The notes beneath the pieces are model-generated. The model saw only the letters and a program-made list of their open reading frames with translations, was not told the DNA's origin and made no database searches. A program made the position numbers and the translations under genes. Below are positions 56,452-64,000 of a DNA stretch of 64,000 nucleotides, piece after piece. This stretch comes from Tieghemiomyces parasiticus (taxonomy: Eukaryota; Kickxellomycota; Dimargaritomycetes; Dimargaritales; Dimargaritaceae), in the NCBI GenBank assembly GCA_027575765.1, contig JANBPT010000142.1, forward strand, positions 1 through 64,000, read 5' to 3'. Every line of letters begins with the position of its first letter. Position 1 is the first letter of the stretch.

Positions 56452-57570
56452 TCAACGTTTGCGCGCCACGATGCGCAGACGGTTATACATGACAGCCCAC
56501 TTCCCCTGGCGACACAGCGCGGGGGCTAGTTGGGTCTGGACCTCATCCAGGATAGCTTCACGCTCGGCCGGATCGGTAAACGGTTCGAGGAACGGCCCGC
56601 CAAACGTGCGCAGCCAGCCCTTGACGTCCGTCGGCAGAGGGGTGATGCGCGGGACCAGGTCGATAGCCTCGACGGCGAACCCGTTGGATTCCAACACGCC
56701 GCGGTAATCGTCTTGGGAGGGGAAGTACCAGGGCGAGAGGGCTAGGCCGTCGTGGCCGCGGCTAGTGACGGCGTTGATCAGGGCCACGTGGATCACTGTC
56801 CCATGAAGGAGGAGGGTTGTAAGGAGAAACGTAGCAGTGAGGAAGAGGGAGTGGTGTTCCATGGATTAGTGAGTCACCTCCTGGGCTCGCTGTGATCTCC
56901 CCCTCTCATACTTGTGTTTGCCCTGTATTGGCGCCGGATACAGTCACGTCCTCATCCCATCGGAGCCATGTAGTCACGCTACTCACCTGCCACGTTGAGG
57001 AACCCGCCCATTTCGGCGACGAAGCAACCGCCAGGCTTGAGTACTCGGTGGACCTCCTGGGCCACCTGGTGGGGGTCGCGTTTCATCCAATGCAAGGCTG
57101 CTCGGAAAGTGTATGAAGGAATGTTGGCGATGAGAAGTTAGACTAAACTAGGCAGGAGCCGAGTGTGGCGATGGGGAGAAGAAGGGGAGGTACCGATGAC
57201 AGCTTGGACATCGTACGTCTTCATACGCCGCTTTACCTGCGTTTGAGAAGACTGCATCGAACTCGCCGCTGGCAATACCGGCGGCGGCCAGGTCGTGACC
57301 GTCGGCCACCCGTACGTCCCGACACCCCTCAGCCCGTGCAGCATCAACCATGGCGGCACTGCTGTCGACACCCACCACGTCGTAACCGTCGTCATCCTGG
57401 AGCACCTTGGTGAGCTTGCCGTGGCCGCAACCGAGGTCTAGCACACGGTCGCCGGGCTGGACGCGTTGGTGTAGTTGGTCTGTAATGGCGTTGGTCATGA
57501 CTGGCACGAAACCGGCGTGGGTCTCGTATTTTTTGGGGTCCCAGTGCTCAGCGGTGGTGGGGGCGGTCAT
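56452..57570 (-). CDS. SAM-dependent class I methyltransferase (trans-aconitate methyltransferase-like)
   Basis: Three exons: 57237-57570, 56987-57097 and 56452-56795; 789 nt, 262 residues. Motif I V-L-D-L-G-C-G-H-G-K-L binds S-adenosylmethionine; V-V-G-V-D-S-S-A-A-M-V (strand beta 2 with acidic Asp), D-A-V-F-S-N-A-A-L-H-W across the first intron, and V-L-K-P-G-G-C-F-V-A-E follow in order. The F-S-N-A-A-L-H-W-M/V and P-G-G patterns are those of the Tam-like and type 11 methyltransferases. Both introns (donors GTAAAG and GTGAGT) split codons after base one. The substrate is unknown; trans-aconitate or another small acid is one possibility. An independent downstream frame starting at an ATG inside intron 2 is an artefact of splicing. 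Confidence 0.85.
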
Positions 57571-58167
57571 GGTCAGAGAGCGTAGATTGGAAAAAGAATG
57601 GGGGGCGCTTTATTGGGTCGAAATAAGCTCGTAGAAGAGAGAAGGGGACGGTTCGAGAAGAGGGTCTACAAGGAAGCAAAGCAACGATACGCCAAGGGAA
57701 AACTCCTTTATACCACCCTGAACCTGGCTATGGGAAAGGAAGGGCTGGTTGGGTCGTAGGCTGGCCGCCCTATAGCCATTCACCTAAAGCCCAGGGTGAA
57801 CGGAGTAAGGGAGTCACCAGGGCCTGGGATCAACGAACTGAATCCACCTGCGTCATGCATCCCTCCCCACTGTACTGCATTCGGCACCCTAAACCAGTGT
57901 TGCACTCAATCAAGTGGTCAAGTAGGTAGACCGCTATTATCAAGGGCGGCGGGTCGGACCGAGGTATCAACTCTGGTGGGGTGTCCCCGCCATGATCCAA
58001 GGGTCGCCCGGCTGCCTCGGCTAATACACGACCGATTGACCGGTCGTATAGAGGGCCTCGGCCCTCCCGTCGTCACCCATTCACAGCCCAGGTCACACCC
58101 TCTGGTGATATCGTAACGAGCAAACTGGTTCGCAAAGGAATGCTGTACAGTGCCAAGGTAACTATGC
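57571..58167. other. Intergenic; no gene recognised
   Basis: Upstream of the methyltransferase and downstream of the WBP4-like gene. Confidence 0.45.
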
Positions 58168-59250
58168 TCATTGTTTGATCCGAGTATTTCGCTGTTTCTT
58201 CTTGGCCTCTCCGCCAGCTTTGCGTTTCTTAAATGCTGTCACCGAGGTGGCGGTTTCTGCCGAAACCCCCAGGCCGGGCGGCAACGGAGTTTCCACCGCC
58301 AGGGTCTTCTCGCGGACTTTGAAGCCGTACAGGTCCTCAGGGTCGCTCTCTTCCTCATCGTCGGCGTTTCCACCCACATAGGTCGATTTGCCCCTCCGGT
58401 GGGTGGCGGGCGTTGTACCTTGGGCGGTCTGACCGGTAAGGGCTGTGGTAAACGTTTCGTCTGGAACGTCTTCCCATTGACTCGGGGCGGCGTCCTCCCT
58501 AGGCTTCTTCTTGTCCACCTGTAGAGTAGCCACGGGGAAGTCTAGTGTTGTGTCAACGGGCGTGGAGTTCGAGCCTTCTGTCGGCGGCTGCAGGCGATGT
58601 TCTTGGTTAAATGAAGTTGCGGGCGCTGGTGGTGGGGGTTTAGATGCAACGGGCCTAGTCGGCTGGTGGGCCGGTAATGGCCGTGGTACGATCTCGGAGG
58701 CCACCGAGTTGGCGGTTTGTGTGTCCCTTTCGTATGATCTTTGGGCGGCCTGTCGAGTATTTCATTGTGGTGTACGTTGTCGGCGTGGTATGCAGGAGGC
58801 TGGGGTCAGTTGTGCCTATAAAAGAAGATACGTATGTGTATCAAAAATAAAACATCCCGTTTAATGGCCACACGAGGAGGTGGACAGCTAGGACGGCAGC
58901 TCGGCTTACCCTTTCGATCAACTCTAGCTGCCGCTTGGTTTCGCGTTCTTCTTCGGCGCGGGCTTCCGAGCGTTTGTCGACGTCCCGGATGAACTTGGTG
59001 ACATTCTCCTTGTGCTTCTTGCCGTTCTCGTGGATATGGCGACTCTGTATACCGTGAAACGAAGTTGGTAGGGCTCGTTCCGGGCGGTTAGTGAAATAGA
59101 AGCGATAGGACCGCAATGGACAGCAGCCGAGAGCTTGGGCTATCGAGCACTCCGCGATAGCCTGTTGGAACTTACCGGCTTGTTGTCGTCGACGTAAATG
59201 CGGCAGTACTGACACCAGTACTTGGCATTCGACTTCCAATACTCCGCCAT
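58168..59250 (-). CDS. WBP4/FBP21-like spliceosomal zinc-finger protein
   Basis: Nuclear splicing-associated protein. Three exons: 59176-59250, 58910-59044 and 58168-58749; 792 nt, 263 residues, all phase 0. The U1-type C2H2 finger is complete (Cys13, Cys16, His30, His36: C-x2-C-x13-H-x5-H) in the context A-E-Y-W-K-S-N-A-K and H-E-N-G-K-K-H-K-E-N, which is how WBP4 begins. A charged helix follows (S-E-A-R-A-E-E-E-R-E-T-K-R-Q-L-E), then A-A-Q-R-S-Y-E-R-D after the second intron. The tail has acidic D-D-E-E-E-S-D-P-E-D-L-Y-G-F and basic F-K-K-R-K near the end, both recalling WBP4. No WW domain is present. The acceptor CTCGACAG at 58751 was chosen because it gives the conserved A-A-x-x-S-Y segment. 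Confidence 0.8.
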
Positions 59251-59697
59251 GGTTCAAATGAGCGGTGGGAGGGGTAGGAAATGCAGGGATGGGTGTAGTA
59301 GATGGGCAATGTAACTGCCTACGGGTGGCCGTTGCGAATGAAACCGATAGCCAAGTAGCCTAAGGGATACGCCAGGGGGTAGAGGTGCGCGGAGGGAATG
59401 TAGGCGCTTTACCTATTTGGCACCACGTCGCGGTACCAGTCGTAGCCTGCGAGACGCTTCGTCTTTTTCGAACTTCGTTGGCATGTTGGGCCATGTACAC
59501 ACTATGTATCGACATCTTACCGTTGATCCAGTTGATACCTCTTTTTTTTCCGCACCAATGATCTTTTCCCAGTTCAGGGAATCCCACCGTTAGACCCATC
59601 TAATCCATCGAGAACCGATAGTCTAAGCTGCCGCCGGTTCCCTTCATCTTTAGTCGCAGCCCAAACTCCTCCTCCTCCTTCCATACCAACGCGGGCC
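59251..59697. promoter_or_regulatory. Divergent promoter region WBP4-like/SF3A1
   Basis: A 447-base spacer between head-to-head splicing genes. T-tract at 59542-59550. No other feature. Confidence 0.5.
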
Positions 59698-61371
59698 ATG
59701 TCGGGTTCTCCAAGTACTACCACGCCGGCCGCGGCACCCACCCCGTCGGCGCCCGTCAAGGGTATAATCTACCCGCCGCTCGACATCCGCACAGTGGCGG
59801 ATAAGACGGCCCGCTTCGTGGCCAAATCGGGAGATCGGTTCCAGGACCGGCTACGCGAGACCAACCGTACCAACCCCAAGTTTTCGTTCCTCACCCCGAG
59901 TGACCCGTACCATGCCTACTACCAACTCAAAGTTCGGGAGGCCCGGGAACACCCCGACGGCGAGGCCCCCTCGCACAGCCATGGCGGCGGGGAGCGGACT
60001 GATGGACACCTTCAGCACCAAATCAACGACCTGCAAAAGGAAATCGATCATCAAGACGCCCCCACCGAGGCGGCAGCGGCGGCGGTCGCCCCCGAGCGAC
60101 CCCCACCGTTCGAGTTCACCCACAGCCTACCAGCCATCACCGCCCAGGATCTGGACGTGATCCGGCTCACGGCACAGTTCGTGGCCCGGAACGGTCGGCA
60201 GTTCATGACGACGTTGCTTCAACGGGAACAGAAAAACTACCAGTTTGCCTTCCTACGGCCCGCACATAGTCTGTTTAACTATTTTTCCAAGCTGGTCGAT
60301 CAGTATACGCTGATCCTCTCCCCCGGCGGGTCGGAGGACGCTGCGGACCTGCGGAACATTGTCAAACGCTACGCCGAAACCCCCTTCCACGTGCTCGAGC
60401 GGGTCATGGCCCGCGTAGCATATGAATCGTACGTCCAGGAGGCCAAAGAGCGGGAGGCCGAGCAGAATCGTCAGGAACGGTTGGCGTTTGCGGCCATCGA
60501 CTGGCACGACTTTACGGTCGTCGGGACTATCGAGTTTAGCGGCGGAGTCGAGAATATTGACGACCTACCGCCTCCGATCCGACTGGCCGATCTGCAAGGG
60601 ATGTCGATGGCTCAGAAGAGCATGGCCAAGGAGGCGGCCCAGCTCATGACGCAAGCGGCGAACTCGTCGAATCCATCGGCGGGGATCGCCGCCGATACGG
60701 CCGACGGGGATATGTCGGACGACATGGACATTGAAATGGAATCCGAAGACGACGACGACATGGCCGGGTCGACGGTCCCCGAGCCGGCAGCCGTGGTGGT
60801 GGCGCCCGTCAAACCCATGAAGATCCGGACGGATTACGTACCCAAAACGCGGGCCGGCGTCTCGGTGGCCGAACCGACCCAACTGTGTCCGCGGTGTCAC
60901 CAGGCCATCCCGGTCTCCGAGATGGACGAACACGTGCGGGTCGAGCTACTGGATCCCAAGTGGAAGGAGCAGAAGGAGGCCGCGCTGGCCAAACACAAGG
61001 AGAGTAATCTGGTGGGTGCGGATACTGATGTCATTTCGCTGCTCAAGAACATTTCCGGGCACCGTCCGCAGCAGCAGCAGCCACCACCACCAACTCGAGA
61101 GGGGAATTCCTCCCTTCAGGCTACCACTGCGGGTCAAGTCGGCGCCAGTGGTAGCGATAGGGCATCCGTTCGCCCTGAACCTGTGGTCTGGGACGGGTAC
61201 TCGGGTAGTGCGGCCATAACCAACCAGCGCGCCCAAGAGGCTGCTCAGCGGGCCCCACGCCCGGCGGAGAGCAGCGCTGCGCAAATTGGGCCACAGGTTG
61301 GCAGTAAACCCGATACACGGTCAGGTGGAAAGGATGGATCGGCCCCGGTCGCCAAAAAGCCGCGGGTGTAG
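59698..61371 (+). CDS. SF3A1: Splicing factor 3A subunit 1 (PRP21 homologue)
   Basis: U2 snRNP component needed for the active 17S particle and branch-site recognition. Single exon, 557 residues. Two SURP modules are clear: about 27-78 (I-R-T-V-A-D-K-T-A-R-F-V-A-K-S-G) and about 152-202 (D-V-I-R-L-T-A-Q-F-V-A-R-N-G). Then come a conserved linker (F-A-A-I-D-W-H-D-F-T-V-V-G-T-I), an acidic stretch M-E-S-E-D-D-D-D and the K-I-R-T-D-Y-V-P-K-T-R-A motif. A C-P-R-C-H-Q-A-I-P box follows, and V-V-W-D-G-Y-S-G-S near 500 is typical. The protein ends at a basic K-K-P-R-V and lacks the ubiquitin-like domain found at the human C-terminus. AATAAA follows at 61515. Confidence 0.93.
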   Translation: MSGSPSTTTPAAAPTPSAPVKGIIYPPLDIRTVADKTARFVAKSGDRFQDRLRETNRTNPKFSFLTPSDPYHAYYQLKVREAREHPDGEAPSHSHGGGERTDGHLQHQINDLQKEIDHQDAPTEAAAAAVAPERPPPFEFTHSLPAITAQDLDVIRLTAQFVARNGRQFMTTLLQREQKNYQFAFLRPAHSLFNYFSKLVDQYTLILSPGGSEDAADLRNIVKRYAETPFHVLERVMARVAYESYVQEAKEREAEQNRQERLAFAAIDWHDFTVVGTIEFSGGVENIDDLPPPIRLADLQGMSMAQKSMAKEAAQLMTQAANSSNPSAGIAADTADGDMSDDMDIEMESEDDDDMAGSTVPEPAAVVVAPVKPMKIRTDYVPKTRAGVSVAEPTQLCPRCHQAIPVSEMDEHVRVELLDPKWKEQKEAALAKHKESNLVGADTDVISLLKNISGHRPQQQQPPPPTREGNSSLQATTAGQVGASGSDRASVRPEPVVWDGYSGSAAITNQRAQEAAQRAPRPAESSAAQIGPQVGSKPDTRSGGKDGSAPVAKKPRV

Positions 61372-61773
61372 GTTAGTCTCTTCTGGCCGCATGGCGACGG
61401 GTGGGGGCACCATAAGTGGGATCGACATGATACGCTGGGTAATTGGTCGTGGCTGTCCCCCCCCCAACCCTCCTTCTTGTCTAGTGTGGCCCGGAAAAAT
61501 ATACTTTCAGTGAAAATAAATACATGGAGCCAAGCAACACGATGTACTATATTAATAAGCAAACAAAAATGAGGGGGGGGTCAAAGCAACGAGGAGCTTA
61601 GTTTCATGTATTCGTTGTACGGCACATTAGCGGGCGTGCAACTATCGTCAGTGCAAGAAAAAGGAAGTTAAAATACAATCTGGTCGTAACATACCGAACA
61701 AATCCAGTAAATAAGTGAAGGTGGGATAAAGCCAAATAGCGGGTAGACCTCCATAACGGCCGCGACGTAGCGG
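61372..61773. other. Convergent 3' region SF3A1/PPN1
   Basis: AATAAA at 61515-61520 for SF3A1. Nothing else seen. Confidence 0.5.
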
Positions 61774-63640
61774 TCAGAGGTAAGAATCTTCCTGGAGCCC
61801 GGCCATGACGCAAAAGAACTCGGCAAACTGGCGGCGTAAGGTGACGTTGTGCACCATCCGGTAGCTCATATCGAGGTAGGACTCGAAAGTGAGGTCGGGT
61901 ATGTCGTACTGTCGGCGGGCCGAGTAGAGTAGCTCATAGTCTGGGTAGTATCCGGGGCTTTGCGCGTTGTCAAACTCGTCGTTGGCGGCGGTCAGGTTAA
62001 GCCAGAACTGATCGTAATCGAGCATGGTGGCAAACGGCAGGGCGGACGGAGGTCGCTGGTGCTGGGTAATGTGGACCAGATCGCCGGCGGCCGGGGTGCG
62101 GCGTGCGGGGATGGTGCCGTCGGCCACCTGGTACTTCATCACCCGGATGGCTGGGTTGTACACGGGAACCACCGAGGGCGCCACATTGAGCACGGTGAAC
62201 TGGGTGCGGTCACGGTCGGCCCACACTGCGCGGTAGTGGTGCAGCAGTTCCTTGATCACCGAGGGGACACGACGGGCCACGTGGACGGGCTGGTCGGCGG
62301 CAATGCCGATTTCGGAGCGGGCGGGCTTACCAGAGGTACGAGTCCGACGGGCCTTGCCGTCGCCAGCCAAAAAGTAGAAGTGGTCCTTGTTGTTGTGTCC
62401 GAAAAACTGGCCACGGATGGTGTCGCGGTACCGGGCGACCAGACGCGCGTACTGCTTATAGCACGAGTTAAAGTAATCGCCATCCTCGGGGGCCACGTGA
62501 CCAACAATGATCACCCCCTCCTGGCCGTCGGTGTCCGAGGACGCCGCCTGCCGCAGGATGTCCTCGAGCCACCGGAGCTGGCGGGACCCCGGATGGTGTG
62601 ACTTCCGGCAGGCGCCAACAAAGTCGTTGGAACTATAAAACCACTGGGTGTTGAGAGCCACCGCCCGCAAGCGCCCCGGAACGAGCTCCCGGGTATAGTA
62701 CCCCATCGTAAGGTAGGTGTCTCGCTGATCATCCGGGATATACTCCTTCCAGGCCTGATACAGACCCTCCAGCATACGGTTCGGACCCGGCTCCAGCATA
62801 TTGTGGGGTTCAATGTCATTGTTGCCCACGACGTGGATGACCGGTACCTTGATTGGGTCAAGCACTGCCATGAATTTGGAGGCGATGTACCGGTTGAGAA
62901 TAGTGACCTCCTCGACGCTCCGCGGCAACTTTTCGTCGCGCTCGTGCCTAAGGGAGGGAGGGAGGGGTGGAAAAGAAGGAATACATGGGGTGAGAGTGGG
63001 TCATATGGTCACATAACGACGATTTGTTGGCGCTAACGAACGGAGTCGCCCCAACCCCACCCTCCTCACGGCTCAGGCAACCTGTGGGAGGGGGGGTTGG
63101 GGACACCGTCAACCCAACAAGGTCGCCCCTACCGTCAACACGCGCGGCTAAACAAACCTACCTGGCACTGTCCCCGGTAAACACGACAAAGTCCAGCTGG
63201 TCATGGACGGTCCGATTGATCCAGTTAAAGGTGATATCGATGAGGCTGGCGGGCGAGTCGCAGCTGGAGACAGGGGCACCGAACTGGCCTGATACCACGT
63301 CAGACTCCTGGTGCTTCTTAGGGGGCCGGTGACAATACGAGTCGAGGGTGGCCCCCGGGAGGTAGTTGGAGTCAAGGTGGAGATCGGTCACGTGCAAAAA
63401 GTTACCCCTGAGGTGCAGTGTGTCGACTTGGGGCCGTTGCTGTATGACCAGGGTTGCGGGTGGGGCGGAGCGGTCCGCCGCGGGGACCCCAACGGTGATG
63501 GGGCTGGCCGCATGCCAGAGCAAGGCCAGGCCGGCGCCGATGAGCAAGCCGCCCACGGCGTAGACCAGCCGGCTGCGGGCGCGGGCGCTGGGTCCGGTGG
63601 GCTGGGCCGGAGCCCTCTTGAGTAACGGGTCGTGTTCCAT
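61774..63640 (-). CDS. PPN1: Vacuolar endopolyphosphatase PPN1
   Basis: Cuts long inorganic polyphosphate chains in the vacuole lumen. Two exons: 63162-63640 and 61774-62947; 1,653 nt, 550 residues (yeast 674). A short basic cytoplasmic tail (1-24) and one membrane anchor (about 25-45, V-Y-A-V-G-G-L-L-I-G-A-G-L-A-L-L-W) give type II topology. The calcineurin-like metallophosphatase motifs are in order: T-D86-L-H88-L-D, F-T-G156-D157-S, G201-N-N203-D204 and G-H-V-A-P-E-D. The G-D-S-A-R-H-E-R-D joint formed by splicing matches the family. The GTAGGT donor and CCTTAG acceptor are clean. The C-terminus may be shorter than in yeast, where proteolytic maturation occurs at both ends. Confidence 0.9.
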
Positions 63641-64000
63641 GGGACAGGGGAATGGGAAAGTTGATGCGGAGAATGGGCTAAACCAGAGGACAACCGGTTG
63701 TGAGCAAGGCAGGTGGAATAGGTTGTAGTTAGTATCGCAAGTATGGGTAGCCGTTTGCGGCGAATGACGCTTAACCGGAGGCCGAGGGAAGCGAGGGGAA
63801 ACTATATAAAAAAACAGGAGGGCGCGCGTCCAGCAAGGGCACGTACCTGGAAAAGGGCAGGGGATGCTAGGGGCAAAGTCTCAGACAGCTGAAGTCGGAG
63901 TTGTCAGCAATAGGTCGCCCGAGGGGGAGGGAGGGGAGGGTGGCAGAGCTGGGGCTGGCTCCGAAGCGAAAAGCGGGATGGTCAGTCCAGTGACCGCAGG
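63641..64000. other. Upstream flank of PPN1 to window edge
   Basis: Promoter side of PPN1. No gene reaches in from the right edge that I can support. Confidence 0.45.

Overview
This window is nuclear DNA from an intron-rich, GC-rich filamentous fungus. Several gene types are fungal (Ugo1-like mitochondrial fusion carrier, 9.5 kDa complex I subunit, Jen1-like transporter, vacuolar endopolyphosphatase). Others are missing from budding yeast (Nup43, eIF5-mimic protein, WBP4-like zinc finger, a group-IIC P-type ATPase). Together they suggest an early-diverging lineage, possibly Zoopagomycota (Kickxellomycotina or Dimargaritales); that placement is inference, not shown by any marker here. Introns are short with GTAAGT/GTAAGC-type donors and pyrimidine-rich acceptors, so exon joins could be read base by base and checked for frame.

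Layout. 0-7 kb: a nucleoplasmin-domain FKBP-type protein leaving the left edge (-), complex I subunit NDUFS8 (+), a Jen1-like transporter (+). 7.6-15.2 kb: the H2B ubiquitin ligase BRE1 (8 exons, -) and a pyruvate dehydrogenase kinase (9 exons, -). 17-21 kb: a Tom6-like small membrane protein (+), then a 2.5 kb CpG-starved repeat block and a small F-box-like ORF. 21-30 kb: NIC96/NUP93 (-), proteasome ATPase RPT1 (+), INO80 subunit ARP5 (-). 32-39 kb: a membrane RING-H2 ligase (+), eIF5-mimic protein BZW/5MP (-), the 9.5 kDa complex I subunit (-), NUP43 (+), a small secreted orphan (-). 39-40 kb holds an inverted second copy of part of the 19 kb repeat. 40.8-50 kb: P-type ATPase (-), a 3.4 kb gap without a recognised gene, UGO1-like (-). 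50-56 kb: a 1,090-residue protein with a degenerate poly(A)-polymerase/TUTase fold (+) and succinyl-CoA ligase beta (+). 56-64 kb: a class I methyltransferase (-), a WBP4-like spliceosomal zinc finger (-) head to head with SF3A1 (+), and endopolyphosphatase PPN1 (-).

The genes are mostly single-copy housekeeping functions: mitochondrial energy metabolism, chromatin and nuclear pore, protein turnover and splicing. Four head-to-head pairs share short upstream regions (NIC96/RPT1, UGO1/TUTase-like, WBP4-like/SF3A1 and NI9M-like/NUP43). The features that stand out are the TUTase-like protein that seems to have lost catalytic aspartates, the CpG-depleted inverted repeat pair with small orphan ORFs beside it, and a regularly spaced phospho-motif array in the ATPase N-terminus.
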